NCBI RefSeq assembly: GCF_902806685.2
Contig: NC_048538.1
Span: forward strand, 1,860,001-1,924,000
Reading direction: 5' to 3'
Length of the DNA: 64,000 nucleotides
Source of the DNA: Maniola hyperantus
Lineage: Eukaryota; Arthropoda; Insecta; Lepidoptera; Nymphalidae
The notes under the pieces were generated by a model. The model saw nothing but the letters and a program-made list of their open reading frames with translations, did not search any database and was not told the origin of the DNA. Positions 11,281 through 21,015 of the stretch are shown here, one piece after another (within the stretch, counting starts at the first letter, position 1; every line of letters begins with the position of its first letter). A program made the position numbers and the translations under genes.

Positions 11281-11372
11281 AACCAAAGGGGCATGGGTTT
11301 AATAAAAACTGCCACATCCCATCATCACTTACCACCAGGTGAGATTACAGTCAACGGCTAACTTTTAAGTTG
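11281..11372 (+). mobile_element. Jockey-tailed tRNA-SINE, 3' fragment
   Basis: 'aaaccaaaggggcatgggtt' followed by 'catcacttaccaccaggtga' and 'gattacagtcaacggctaac' is the 3' half of the SINE at 3797-4095, here on the plus strand. Confidence 0.55.
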
Positions 11373-11542
11373 TAACTGAATTTTAAAAAAAGCCTTCTAG
11401 ACTAGGTACGTAAAATTGCTTGGTATGTAAATACTTCTCGGTATCCCTCGGTATTTTTCTTTACGTACTCGTACATCATCCCAATTCCCAATGCACACAA
11501 GTCCGACTTCCTCGCCCAATATGGGTACAGACTACAGTGGTT

Positions 11543-11670
11543 CATATAAGGCGACTGACAAATACGCCGCGAGCCGGATTCAATGCGCCGAATAAATCAG
11601 AGACGCCGCGCCCCGCCCCGTGTTTGCGCAACGGACCCACAGATCCGCCACCCGAAACCTCTTAACTCGT
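11543..11670. other. GC-rich unique patch
   Basis: Locally GC-rich ('cgccgcgagccggattc', 'acgccgcgccccgccccgtg'). It lies on a plus-strand open reading of 81 codons with no splice or start support. I do not call it coding; a regulatory role is possible but unsupported. Confidence 0.3.
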
Positions 11671-11942
11671 GCCCATTGATATTATAAAACAAGATAGATA
11701 CAAACTGATGGCAAAAGCACTGGTTCATTTGCGCGAAGAATCAACTTGGGTGTTCAAGGAAGTGCAACTAATGTTGGGGCATCATTCCACGCGTATATAT
11801 CATCTATCACGTAGCAGTTCTAGTGGTTAGGTAACTATTGGTAATTATTAGCTCAGACTATTTACATTGTATGCAGTGGCGTGCACAGGGTTTGAAGCCA
11901 GGGTAGGCATTAGTAAGGTAGGAATCCTACCTAACTAATATT

Positions 11943-12025
11943 TTTTTATTTCGGCTGACGTCAAAATGACGTCATTTTGATGTTAATGAGACATGGTTCC
12001 AGCGCAATAGCAATTAGCGGGACAT
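11943..12025 (+). mobile_element. CRE-palindrome MITE, right half
   Basis: 'tatttcggctgacgtcaaaa' through 'agcgcaatagcaattagcgg' equals the right half of the element at 6567-6735. The left half is missing. A partial hAT-like 'gcagtggcgtgcacagg' end lies just before it, at 11876-11892. Confidence 0.6.
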
Positions 12026-12655
12026 ATATAACTATTGAGTAATTCAGTAATCAATCTGCCAGAACGCTATCAAAAAGAACTAACAAAAACCTTGACGAAA
12101 TCTCGCCCATTTCTTCCTTTTGTATATCTTGTATTTCGTATGTCAATGATTTTTAACTTGATTTTTATCGCGAACCTTTAATGGGAAGCCTTATACGATC
12201 GCTTGTAAATTATAGTGCAGTTTTATTGTTCCTGTTATCTCTTTCTCTTGTGGGAAATTACAAGAGTACACAATATCATGGTTCTCCTAATGTGTGTACA
12301 TGGTGTTCCAATTCGGGGGTAATTTTTTTAAAAATTAAGTTATTAAGTATAAATATTTTCAGGAACATTAACAATTTTAACGTTTGACTTTTTTCGAGGC
12401 AAAACTAATCTGGTAGGTACCAGCTTTTTGGCAATTCATTTAAGTGCAGTTTTTTTTTACTTTGATACAATAATTTCGAATCTAGTTTTTATTAAGGTGT
12501 TGTATCAATCAATTAATACGTTGAGCAAATAGCATTGTAATAAATCTTCATTGCCATATTAACTAGTACCATCATAATATTCAAAGAGACTGTGATTTGT
12601 TGAAGCTTTGTAGATACCTTGTTGCATAATATTGTACTGAAACAATAATAAATAA

Positions 12656-12879
12656 TCCATACTAATATTATAAATGCGAAAGTGTGTCTGGCTGTCTGTC
12701 TGTCTGCTAGCTTTTCACGGCCCAACCGTTCAACCGATTTTGATGAAATTTGGTACAGAGTTAGCTAATATCCCGGGGAAGGACATACTTACTACTTTTT
12801 ATCCCGGAAAATTAAAGAGTTCCCACGGGATTTGTAAAAAACCTAACTCCACGCGTACGAAGTCGCGGGCATCAGCTAA
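12656..12879 (+). mobile_element. Helitron-like family B, best full-length copy
   Basis: Starts TCCATACTAATATTATAAAT after an A and ends ...GGGCATCAGCTAA before a T (CTRR end), so both termini and the A/T target fit a nonautonomous Helitron. Internal blocks: 'ctggctgtctgtctgtctgc', 'cacggcccaaccgttcaacc', 'gatgaaatttggtacagagt', 'tttttatcccggaaaattaa', 'cacgcgtacgaagtcgcggg'. A 71-codon plus reading across it (12674-12889) is not a gene. Confidence 0.75.
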
Positions 12880-13183
12880 TTACTTATAAATAAAATTCTA
12901 AAAGCTGAATCATCTCCACAAGAGATCTGTGCGAGTAACGCTTGAAAAAAGAATCGTACTATTACCACACCCTGTATACTGATTTCAGTTATCAATCTTG
13001 TATTGAGATTGAGACATTAAGTTTTGACATGAGCATCATAACCTTAAGAAGATAATTATGTGCGTTGGTACAATGATGGCCCCTAACATGATGTACCTAC
13101 CAGCAATTTGGTCACTTATCTGATGGTACATAATTGTTATCAATTAAATGTAAGTATCGGACATTGCAACGGTTTTATCTACC
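12880..13183. other. Unassigned intronic sequence
   Basis: No recognisable feature. Confidence 0.4.
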
Positions 13184-13521
13184 ACTAGCTGATGCTCGCG
13201 ACTTCGTCCGCGTGGACTACACGAGTTTCAAAACCACTATTTCACCTCCTTAGGGATCGAATTTTCATAAATCCTTTCAAAGTCAAAGTCAAAGTCAAAG
13301 TCAAATGATTTATTCAAAATAGGTAATAAATTACTCGTATTGATGGTCTGGTATGGTGTTAGATTTGTAAGATATAGTGGTGATAATTATTACGCAAACT
13401 TAAAACTAAAGCTACGAGGGTTCCAAACGCGCCCAGGTCTGAGAAGAGCCCACAACAAACTCAGTCTCTCAAACTCAAACTCAATCTTTTTCTTACTGGA
13501 AGTCTACGTCATAATAGCTAG
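13184..13521 (-). mobile_element. Helitron-like family A copy split by a LINE 3' end
   Basis: Family A blocks run from 'ctagctgatgctcgcgactt' at 13184 to 'cataaatcctttc' near 13278, then stop. After an insertion they resume at about 13497 ('ggaagtctacgtcataatag'). The insert is a minus-strand LINE 3' end: repeated 'aaagtc' hexamers at 13278-13303, 'aaatgatttattcaaaatag', and 'gagggttccaaacgcgccca' near 13420. A second copy of this tail is at 61703-61770. Confidence 0.65.
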
Positions 13522-14422
13522 TCAGACGGGTTTTTGATGATGATAATGATGATGAAATTAAAAATGATAGGGAATGAAACCATTTATACCGTTAGTCAGT
13601 GCATGGCACCGATTGCATGTCTTTACGAGGGGTAGTCACCCCTACGAGTCTCGTAACTGTCATTTCCTTTACCCAAAACCCAAAAAAACACTCGCCTTCC
13701 GTGACGCCCTAAATAAAATGTCATACAACCCTAAATGTTTGACTTAATCATAGGGAACAGGCATAGACTGAAGGAAAAATTGAACTGAGGCAAATAAATA
13801 AAATGGATATTTAAAACTGTAGGTATATCAAAAATTGCGTGAGTAACAGGCAGGGGTCGAACCTGCATCCCTCTAGCTATCGTGACTTTTGAAGAGAAAG
13901 GAAACATTTTCGGTGTGTGTGGTGTTATATCTGCCGGTACCACAATTTTTGATATGTATAAAACAGTTATTTTCGAATTTCCTCCAAGTTTCTACATTCA
14001 GCTTTCAAGTTTTAATATCATCAATAAAGTTGCGATATCATCACAAAGCTCCATCTATGTTCTTCCTTTATTCTGTGATCATAAGTTGAACAATTATACG
14101 AATTATACTACTACAACATGGCGCGACATTGATTAGCTCCAATGAACACCATGAAAGGACCATATCGTCGCCATGGTAGCTAATTCTTGCATACTGTGTC
14201 AATTGGCAATCAGAATAAATTGGATAACTGTCCCGAATATATGAAGAAAAGAACGTTGCTTATAAAATTACAAAGTCCGCTCTAAAGTTAAGATACTTAG
14301 ATACATTTCGTATAAAGAATGTAATAAGTAGATTGTTTATGGCCTATCTTCATCCTATCTTTAACAATTGCAGTCAGTTTCGTAGACTTAAATTTCCAAA
14401 AAAAAATCCTCTCAATTCCATA
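13522..14422. other. Mostly unassigned; small tRNA-like SINE trace
   Basis: 13848-13872 ('gcaggggtcgaacctgcatc') is a B-box-like relic on the minus strand. The plus readings at 13882-14136 and 13889-14089 are AT-rich and unsupported. Confidence 0.35.
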
Positions 14423-14653
14423 TCTTTAAATATATAAAAGGAAAAGGTGACTGATTGACTGACTAACTGATATATCAATGCACCGCTAAAACTACTGGAC
14501 GGATCGTGCTGAAATGTGGCATGCAGATAGTTATTATGACGTTACGTAGACATCCGCTAAGAAAGGATTTTTGAAAATTCAACCCCGAAGGGGGTGAAAT
14601 AGGGGTTTGAAATTTGTGTAGTCCACGCGGACGAAGTTACGAGCATAAGCTAG
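14423..14653 (+). mobile_element. Helitron-like family A, full-length copy
   Basis: 'tatataaaaggaaaaggtga', a gact-rich run, 'aactactggacggatcgtgc', 'gctaagaaaggatttttgaa', 'gtccacgcggacgaagttac' and the terminal 'gcataagctag' before T. The 5' TC end has one substitution. Confidence 0.75.
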
Positions 14654-14789
14654 TAATAAAGATAAAGAGAGAAAAAAACTTCATCTACCTCTTAGCTGGA
14701 GAATTTTTATCTATGTGTTTACGCATGATTGACTTATAAACACCCTTCCAGCATCAGTTTTCCCCTCCAATTATAATATGGGTTCCTTC

Positions 14790-14900
14790 AAGTCAAGAGC
14801 GAATAGGCATCTTCTAGGCAAGCTCGCTTCATCTTACGCTGCATCATCACTTGCCACCAGGTCTGATTGCAGCCAAGCGCTAGTCTACAAATTAAAAAAC
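14790..14900 (+). mobile_element. Jockey/CR1-like LINE 3' tail
   Basis: 'aggcatcttctaggcaagct' then 'gctgcatcatcacttgccac', 'gattgcagccaagcgctagt' and an A-rich end. Same tail as at 37385-37510 and, inverted, 40375-40500. Confidence 0.55.
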
Positions 14901-15139
14901 AAGACACCTTGATGGTACCAATTCCGTGTTGTATGAAAAGATATTAAAAATAAATCATAACAATTTACTAAAGGTGGGCCAAAAATAAGTTTGCACAAAT
15001 GTAACCCTTATCAGCCACAACTTATGAAGTAAATTTACGTGAACTGTTAAGAGAGGGTTGAACCCCTCCTGTTATGGATAATTAGTTAAAAACACTGGAG
15101 CCCTTTTCTAGAGTTCAATGGCAACAGAAAAACGGATAT

Positions 15140-15262
15140 AATCATAAATGCGAATGTGTTTGTTTGTTGGTTTGTCCTTGTGTTTGTTAACGGAGCAGAT
15201 CAACGTGATTTTTTTGCGTGAGCAAGTATTGTTGAAGACCTAGAAAGTACCTAACATAGACT
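15140..15262 (+). mobile_element. Helitron-like family B, 5' fragment
   Basis: 'ataaatgcgaatgtgtttgt' with 'ggtttgtccttgtgt' and 'gcgtgagcaagtattg' matches the start of the copies at 30222 and 45811. The 3' part is lost. Confidence 0.45.
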
Positions 15263-15412
15263 AAGATCTGATCATAAAATCAGTAGTTGAGGTGGGTCAA
15301 ATACACTAAAAAAACTTGTTTCCCCAAAAATGGATCAGCTGAGAATCAAACCTCGAACCTCTAAGTTACTACCGAACATAAAGGTTTTAACAATAGTTAA
15401 TAGTTATAGGTA

Positions 15413-15534
15413 TTAGGATCTACCAATCCGCACATGACCAGCGTAGTAGACTATGGCCAAACCCTTCTCACTTTGCGAGGAGACCCGTGCTCTGTAGTGA
15501 GCTGAGGATGGGTTGAATCATGATGATGATGATA
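15413..15534 (+). mobile_element. tRNA-SINE (GAT-tail family), 3' half
   Basis: 'tctaccaatccgcacatgac', 'gtagtagactatggccaaac', 'ctgtagtgagctgagg' and a (gat)n tail, as in the full copy at 32678-32999. Confidence 0.65.
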
Positions 15535-15542
15535 GGTATTAG

Positions 15543-15685
15543 CAGTGGCGTGCAGCTCATAGAAGCATAAACGCACTGCTTACCCTCATTGTAATATATC
15601 AATGCTTATCTTTCATTATAACCTGCCGTAAAATAAGTTCATACCTAAATGCATACCCTGGCTTGAACTCCTGTGCACGCCACTG
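15543..15685. mobile_element. hAT-type MITE with perfect 8-bp target duplication
   Basis: TIRs cagtggcgtgcag and tgcacgccactg bound 143 bp. The flanking octamer ggtattag occurs immediately on both sides (15535-15542 and 15686-15693). An exact 8-bp duplication together with CAGTGGC-type ends is diagnostic of the hAT superfamily. The interior ('actgcttaccctcattgtaa') is noncoding. It sits directly on the tail of the SINE at 15413-15534. Confidence 0.85.
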
Positions 15686-15969
15686 GGTATTAGGTATATG
15701 TAGAGACAATGACCTAGCTTTTTCGATTTGCATAAACAATCGTTTTCCCACACGCTAAGGATATGTTTACATTAATTAGCGTTTAGGTCATAAAATGTTG
15801 AACCACGTAGCCATATAAAGACTTAGTAATTATTATTAAAACTGATAATATAAATCTTAATATATAAACAACAGCATATATTTGGTTATTTGAGTTATCT
15901 GTAATATACGTCATAATTAAAATACATACGTACATAGGTAGGTATATTTCTGCAAATATTTTTCACATT

Positions 15970-16140
15970 TTTTTTAATGAATATTAGCCATGTTAAATGA
16001 CTAATATTCCCCTTTCCTCTCCAACTAAGCGTCAAGCTTGTGCTAGGAGTAGGTACGACAATAGTGCAACGGGCGGGATTTGAACCGTCGACCTTTTGGT
16101 TTTCAGTCCACTCCTTTACCCGTTGAGCTATTGAGGCTCT
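15970..16140 (-). mobile_element. tRNA-Phe-like SINE, full length
   Basis: On the minus strand: 'gagcctcaatagctcaacgg' (A box), an anticodon-like loop 'ctgaaaa' (GAA in the Phe position), 'aggtcgacggttcaaatccc' (B box), then 'gtacctactcctagcacaag' and 'gaatattagtcatttaacat', with a short A-rich end. Closely related copies lie at 37823-37992 and 60545-60718. It is not a functional tRNA: the acceptor stem does not pair. Confidence 0.75.
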
Positions 16141-16214
16141 TGCAGATTAGTCAGACAGTTATTTATATAGGTAGACGTTGATGTACCTACTACCTACCTA
16201 ACCTTCCCATGTAA

Positions 16215-16290
16215 TGGGGCTTCTAGCTTTTCAAAGTGAGAGGGTCCCGGGTACGATTTCCAACAGTGGCAATTTGAAAATTTATTGGCA
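16215..16290 (+). mobile_element. tRNA-SINE relic
   Basis: 'gagggtcccgggtacgattt' followed by 'ccaacagtggcaatttg' resembles a decayed B-box region of another tRNA-SINE. Short and diverged. Confidence 0.35.
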
Positions 16291-16351
16291 GACTTCAGTT
16301 TCACACATCTTTGAATTATTATAGAGTTCTCTCAGGCATGTATAATAAAAA

Positions 16352-16488
16352 ACAGTGATATCCTGGTGGTTAAAACGTCGGCCTACTCCTATTCGGGAGG
16401 TCGCGGGTTCAATCCCGAGCACGCACTATTCGGAGTTAAGCGCACGTAAGTGCGTTTTAAGCGTTTAAATATCACTTGCTTTAACGTT
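16352..16488 (+). mobile_element. tRNA-SINE (GAT-tail family), 5' head
   Basis: 'cagtgatatcctggtggtta', 'gaggtcgcgggttcaatccc' (B box), 'gagcacgcac' and 'aaatatcacttgctttaacg' match the head of the copy at 32678-32999. It is truncated where a LINE begins. Confidence 0.65.
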
Positions 16489-16863
16489 TTTATTTTATTT
16501 ATTATAGGCGAACGCTTGACCACAATCACACCTGATGGAAAGTAATGATGCGGCCTAAGATGGGACGCGTTTACCTAGAAGATGCCTATTCACTCTTGTT
16601 TTAAAGATACCCGGGTTGTAATTGGTAGGAAACACATATCGTGGAAGAGTATTCCAAACCTCAGCCATGCGTATGAGGAATGATGACGCAAAGCGTTTCG
16701 TGTGTGTGGATGGGATGTCGACGACATAAGGATGGAAACTCGCCCTACTTCTTGCGGTTCGGTGATAAAATGGTGAAGGGGAGACAAGATCGAAAAGTCC
16801 CTGAGCACACTCTCCGAAATATATCCTAAAACAAACATTTTTCATTTTGGTGAAGGAAAACAT
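16489..16863 (-). pseudogene. Jockey/CR1-like LINE, reverse-transcriptase C-terminus and 3' UTR
   Basis: On the minus strand an open reading of about 100 codons contains 'ARSRASFHPYVVDIPSTHTK', 'FASSFLIRMAEVWNTLP' and 'FKTRVNRHLLGKR'. This matches the conserved C-terminal tail of non-LTR retrotransposon ORF2 proteins, beyond the polymerase domain, where a 'WN.LP' motif is followed by 'FK..VN..L'. The 3' UTR continues to about 16489 ('ggcgaacgcttgaccacaat', 'cacacctgatggaaagtaat') and ends in T-rich plus sequence, that is an A tail. The 5' end is truncated, as is usual for LINE copies. No catalytic residues are retained. Confidence 0.75.
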
Positions 16864-16895
16864 TTTTCTTCAACTTCAAACTTTTCACAAAGATG

Positions 16896-17007
16896 GCTTG
16901 CATTCCTGGGAAGATCATAGGCTACTTTTTATCCCGGAAAATCAAAGATTTCCCACGGGATTTTTAAAACCTAAATCCACGCGGACGAAGTCGCGGGCAT
17001 CTTCTAG
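16896..17007 (+). mobile_element. Helitron-like family B, 3' fragment
   Basis: 'tttttatcccggaaaatcaa', 'gatttcccacgggattttta', 'ccacgcggacgaagtcgcgg' and the terminal 'gcatcttctag' before T. Confidence 0.6.
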
Positions 17008-17960
17008 TAGGTAATAATTTCCTCGGCGTAAGACCTCATCAATCTGGTCTCAATTGAGGCACTCCGAATTGAACGAATTGGCCCCGACTTCGCTCCACTT
17101 GTTGCTAATTGATCCTGTACGTAGGGCAACAAGGCTAATTAACTTTAGAGAAACATGACCCTTAATGTGAATGGGCTAGATGTGATTATTGTGTATGCGT
17201 ATTAAGATTATCGTAGTTGCGTTGTATTTGCTCCAGTTATTGTCTGATGGATGCTACTGTTCATTGTTACCTTAGAAACAATATGGGATGTATGAACTAT
17301 CTATTTGACAAGTATGTAATAGGTAAGTATAGATTATACCTAATAATGCATATTTTACTACTTGCAATAAAATGCTGAAAATATGCAATTTTTGAACACA
17401 TAAAGGAAGCTCATAAAACATATTATAACAATTTTCAGAATTAAGTTTTTTTTAAATGTATTAGTGTAAGTAGCCGTTAGTTAATTTAATAAATAAAAAT
17501 AAAATAAAATAAAATCGTCAAAAGAGATTGCCCATTTTCTTAGGAGCTTTGCGCCCCCCCTAATATAATTGTTATGTCACCATGGTTTTAATTTTATTTT
17601 GTAGACAAATAATTAACTCTTTATATTCTGCAAACGATTTCTATTTATTCACCCTGGTTATAAAGAAATCTTATTTTTTATATTGCTGATATTGAGGTTA
17701 TATTTAATTAATACTTCTTCAAAACAAATGCATGTTTACGATTCTAACTGTAATTGTGGATATTTTCAATAATAGAGTGAAAAAAAGTCGTTATAAAACA
17801 TAATCGTAAAAAAATAACACATTTAAAAAAAAATTAATTTAAATTTTGACACGACGCCACAAAAGAGGGCCCGTTCACGGGCGATCTCCTTTCGGAATAG
17901 TAGAAATCTTTGGAAATTACTGAAACATTCCGAACAGAATTTATTTATATTTATTCTACC
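17008..17960. other. Unassigned intronic sequence with a LINE A-tail
   Basis: 17450-17515 ('tgtaagtagccgttagttaa' then 'aataaataaaaataaaataa') looks like a LINE 3' end with a simple A/T-rich tail, related to the insert at 34527-34902. The remainder is anonymous and AT-rich. Confidence 0.4.
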
Positions 17961-18155
17961 TAATACAGCACGCGGCCGAAAGTAATGTAGGTACATCGAC
18001 CTTTAGAATGACATTTCGGCTTTGTAGAGCGTTGTCTCTGTCACTCATACCTACATGACGTTTTGTCGGTCGCAATGACAGGGACAACGCTCTACAAATC
18101 TGCTATCTCCTTCTAAAGTTCGATGCTCATTAATTTCGGTCGCGTACTGTACTAT
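17961..18155. mobile_element. Hairpin MITE, about 195 bp
   Basis: Left end 'acagcacgcggccgaaagta' pairs with right end 'taatttcggtcgcgtactgt'. The inner arms 'ctttgtagagcgttgtctct' and 'agggacaacgctctacaaat' also pair. A central 'cctacatgacgttttgtcgg' is shared with 10262-10416. Confidence 0.7.
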
Positions 18156-18616
18156 GGAGTATGGACCCCTAATAAATATAAGCACGGCTAATGCTATTGG
18201 ATTACAACTTAAGTAGGTAGCGTCTTTTGTAAAAACTCTCTCTTCTAGACACTCCCTAAATGCAAATACTTGAAAACCAACCGGACCCTAAAATAACATA
18301 CCTACTTCAAATAGGTGCCTAACTGCCTATAATAAAAAAATCTGTTATTTTTCTTTCCTGTACTCAATTATACATTAAATATTGGCGGGAATCAATGTAC
18401 TTACCTACAATTTGTACTGGCGTTTGCTTGGTCCACTCGACGCCTCTTCACGACTGGTCAAATTTGGCCAAGCACCAATATTTGGCCAAGCACTGCAGTG
18501 CTCGGTCGTGCGATTGTTGAATTGTCTTGTTTATTTATTAGCACGTGACTAGTGTTTGGAGAACGTTAGGCAAATGTTGGCGGTGGTCGAGTGGGCAGAG
18601 GAAATTGGTAACAATG

Positions 18617-18985
18617 TTGTTATTCATCATCATCATCATCATAATCATCAGCCTGTAGACGTCCACTGTTGGACATAGGCCTTCCCTAAAGAGCGCCACC
18701 ACACCCGGTCCTCAGCCTTCCTCATCCAGCCACTTCCCGCTTGCCTCTTTATATCGTCGGTCCATCGTGCTGGAGGGCGTCCCACACTACGCTTGCTTAA
18801 ACGCGGTCTCCACTCAAGGACTTTCCGGCTCCAAAGGCCATCGCCTCTACGACAGGCATGACCTGTCCACTGCCACTTGAGCTTGCTAATAGTTTGGGCT
18901 ATATCAGATACCTTGACCTACCTTGGTTCTCCTGCGGATCTCCTCATTTCGGATCTTATCCCTCAGGGAAACTCCTAACATAGCC
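18617..18985 (-). pseudogene. RTE-like LINE ORF2 C-terminus, frameshifted
   Basis: Minus strand: 'MLGVSLRDKIRNEEIRRRTK' opens the fragment. After a small duplication near 18910-18925 that breaks the frame, the reading resumes with 'ISKLKWQWTGHACRRGDG', 'VLEWRPRLSKRSVGRPPARW' and 'YVQQWTSTG' before a stop. This is the characteristic tail of lepidopteran RTE-type endonuclease/reverse-transcriptase proteins. The element ends in a (gat)n tail, seen as 'catcatcatcatcatcat' at 18625. 5'-truncated and inactive. Confidence 0.8.
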
Positions 18986-19363
18986 TTCTCAAATTAGTGA
19001 TGTTTTAAATAATACGGAATAGGTAGGCTGCAAATCGTAACATTAACACGAACATGCACTGCATCTCAAACGAAATTCGAATCACAGTGATAAGTCATTT
19101 AATTAAACACGAAGCGTCCTCACAAAGACGTCATTCGTGCAATACCAATAAAGAAATCAGAGTTCGAACAAATGTGCACTTGTAAGCGTAGAGTAAGCAG
19201 CATATGTGAAGAGGTCATTGAACCTGCGTTCGCGCATGAAATCGGAATAAATGACGCTTCTGGAAGAGTGCGAGCGCATCAAAGTCGACCCTAATATGTG
19301 GCGCTATGGAATTGTAGGGTGGCCATGCGTTTGGTATTAACAAGACAACGCAGTATTTATTAG

Positions 19364-19509
19364 CAGTGGCGCGCAGTTCATAGAGGCATTAAATCACTGC
19401 TTACCCTACTCATAATGAATTAATGCTTATTTTCCTTTAGGACCTGCTTGTAAATAGGTTCCTAATTAACAACTGCTTACTCTGGCTATGAGCTCTATGC
19501 ACGCCACTG
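19364..19509. mobile_element. hAT-type MITE, second copy with perfect 8-bp target duplication
   Basis: TIRs cagtggcgcgcag and tgcacgccactg enclose 146 bp. The octamer tttattag directly repeats at 19356-19363 and 19510-19517. The interior ('cactgcttaccctactcata', 'cctttaggacctgcttgtaa') matches the family at 15543-15685 and 10040-10254. Confidence 0.85.
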
Positions 19510-19572
19510 TTTATTAGAGTTAGATTTAAAGCTAACTCGGAGAAAATAATAGCAAAGTGTTTTATTTAAATA

Positions 19573-19660
19573 ATAGATGATACCCGCGACTTCATTCTCG
19601 TGGAGGTTTTTAAAGTACCGACAAACCAACAAATAAACACACTCGCATTTACAATAAGTA
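19573..19660 (-). mobile_element. Helitron-like family B, internally deleted
   Basis: Terminus 'tagatgatacccgcgacttc' joins directly to 'aaccaacaaataaacacact' and 'cgcattta'. Both ends are kept while the middle is gone. Confidence 0.55.
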
Positions 19661-19940
19661 TGGGTAGCACTTTTGCAAAAAATGCTTCTGAATTGCACAG
19701 AACTAGATAGAATATGAATTAGAACACATAATATCTTTATTATTTATTTTGTAGGCAACACTTGTCTTTTAGTTTCACTTGCTTACTCTCATTTACTTAC
19801 CTTTCAGATTGAAAATTTGGTAGGTATTATGAAAAAGTTAATTTTTTTAGTTTTGTAACTGAAATCAATAAGTAAATACCAGTTTCAACAGCAGATAAAT
19901 ACACGTCATATAAAAAGTGTTTAGCAAAATATCGTGAAAC

Positions 19941-20080
19941 CCGTAAGCCTGAGAGTTCTCCATAATGTTCTCAAAGGTGTGTGGGCCAATATGCAGTATG
20001 CACTTGGTCAGCATAGTAACATAAACTCTCCATTTTGACTTCTGAGACCTGGCGATTCGTTAAGAAGGTGATGATGATGA
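19941..20080 (+). mobile_element. tRNA-SINE (GAT-tail family), diverged 3' part
   Basis: 'cctgagagttctccataatg', 'ttctcaaaggtgtgtgggcc', then a decayed body and a (gat)n tail. Confidence 0.55.
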
Positions 20081-20417
20081 ACGTGACTCTTGATTTGAAA
20101 GGCGTTAGATTATTGTTGAAATAAAATTACAGCCTGATTTGAAGACAAACATTGAAGACTGAGCTTACTTTCGTCTAAGAATCATGGTCACCGTACAAAG
20201 TCGATGCGGTCCATTGATTTATGTTTTATCAACGCACGAAGCGTTAATGTTGCTGCTTTCAACTCGGACTCAATGCGCCCAATCAACTATCCACTCCACT
20301 TTACCACAGTGTAAGGATATGATATTACATACAGAGGTTCGACGAAGCCATCTAGAATCTAGCCATTGCAATTTGCAATCGTACGGTAAGTGCGGGACGA
20401 AAGAGCGACCGGCGCGG

Positions 20418-20588
20418 CGGGGTGATTACGTATCTAGCGACAGGCGTAAATGTCGCGATCAGTGCTGTCAAAACAGCGGCTAGAGAGAGACAGCAATATC
20501 CACAAAGCAAAATAAGAAGAAGAAGAGAGACAGCAAAGCTGCTGTCGCGTTGCTTTCGCTACTGCAACGTTTTACGTAATCACCCCGC
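20418..20588. mobile_element. MITE with gcggggtgattacgta ends
   Basis: Left gcggggtgattacgta and right tttacgtaatcaccccgc are inverted copies. The sub-terminal 'gcgacaggcgtaaatgtcgc' is itself a small hairpin. 171 bp. The open plus readings at 20184-20655 that cross it carry no protein signature. Confidence 0.65.
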
Positions 20589-20605
20589 TGGAATTGCCTA
20601 TGTTA

Positions 20606-20652
20606 GGGCCAGCCCAATTATTATTATTATTATTATTTATTTATTATTTAAT
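20606..20652. repeat. ATT-rich microsatellite
   Basis: 'attattattattattattat' followed by imperfect 'ttatttattattt' units, next to the MITE at 20418-20588. Confidence 0.7.
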
Positions 20653-21015
20653 TAGAACGGCCATAAAGCTAATTACACTAATTAAACTACGAGTACAAAC
20701 TAACATAAACATACTTACAAAAATTGTTAAAAAAATAAATTTTAAAAAGCAAAGTTATATTGAAGGGTCGTAGTCGTCATTTACCACGAGATCAAAGGCG
20801 TCGGACTACTGTGTCTCTCTTTATACTGTGATTTTACTGCACTCCGGCCAGCAGTGCGTTGATGCAAACATACAAGATGAATTGTTTGTACATCTTAAAT
20901 TATACCCCTTTTCATACGTAGGTACAGTACACTACACAACACTAAATTTTGTCGTTACACATTGCTAATGAGAAAGTAAAGACTTTCTTTGTTGTCAGAA
21001 TTTATTGTTATTTTT

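Noticed and set aside
13882..14136. Overlapping plus ORFs in two frames
   Set aside because: AT-driven composition and no support beyond length.
16060..16140. Functional tRNA gene
   Set aside because: Acceptor stem does not pair, three dispersed copies share the same non-tRNA tail, so it is a SINE head.
20184..20655. Overlapping plus ORFs suggesting a gene
   Set aside because: They cross a MITE and an ATT microsatellite, with no motif, intron signals or consistent frame.
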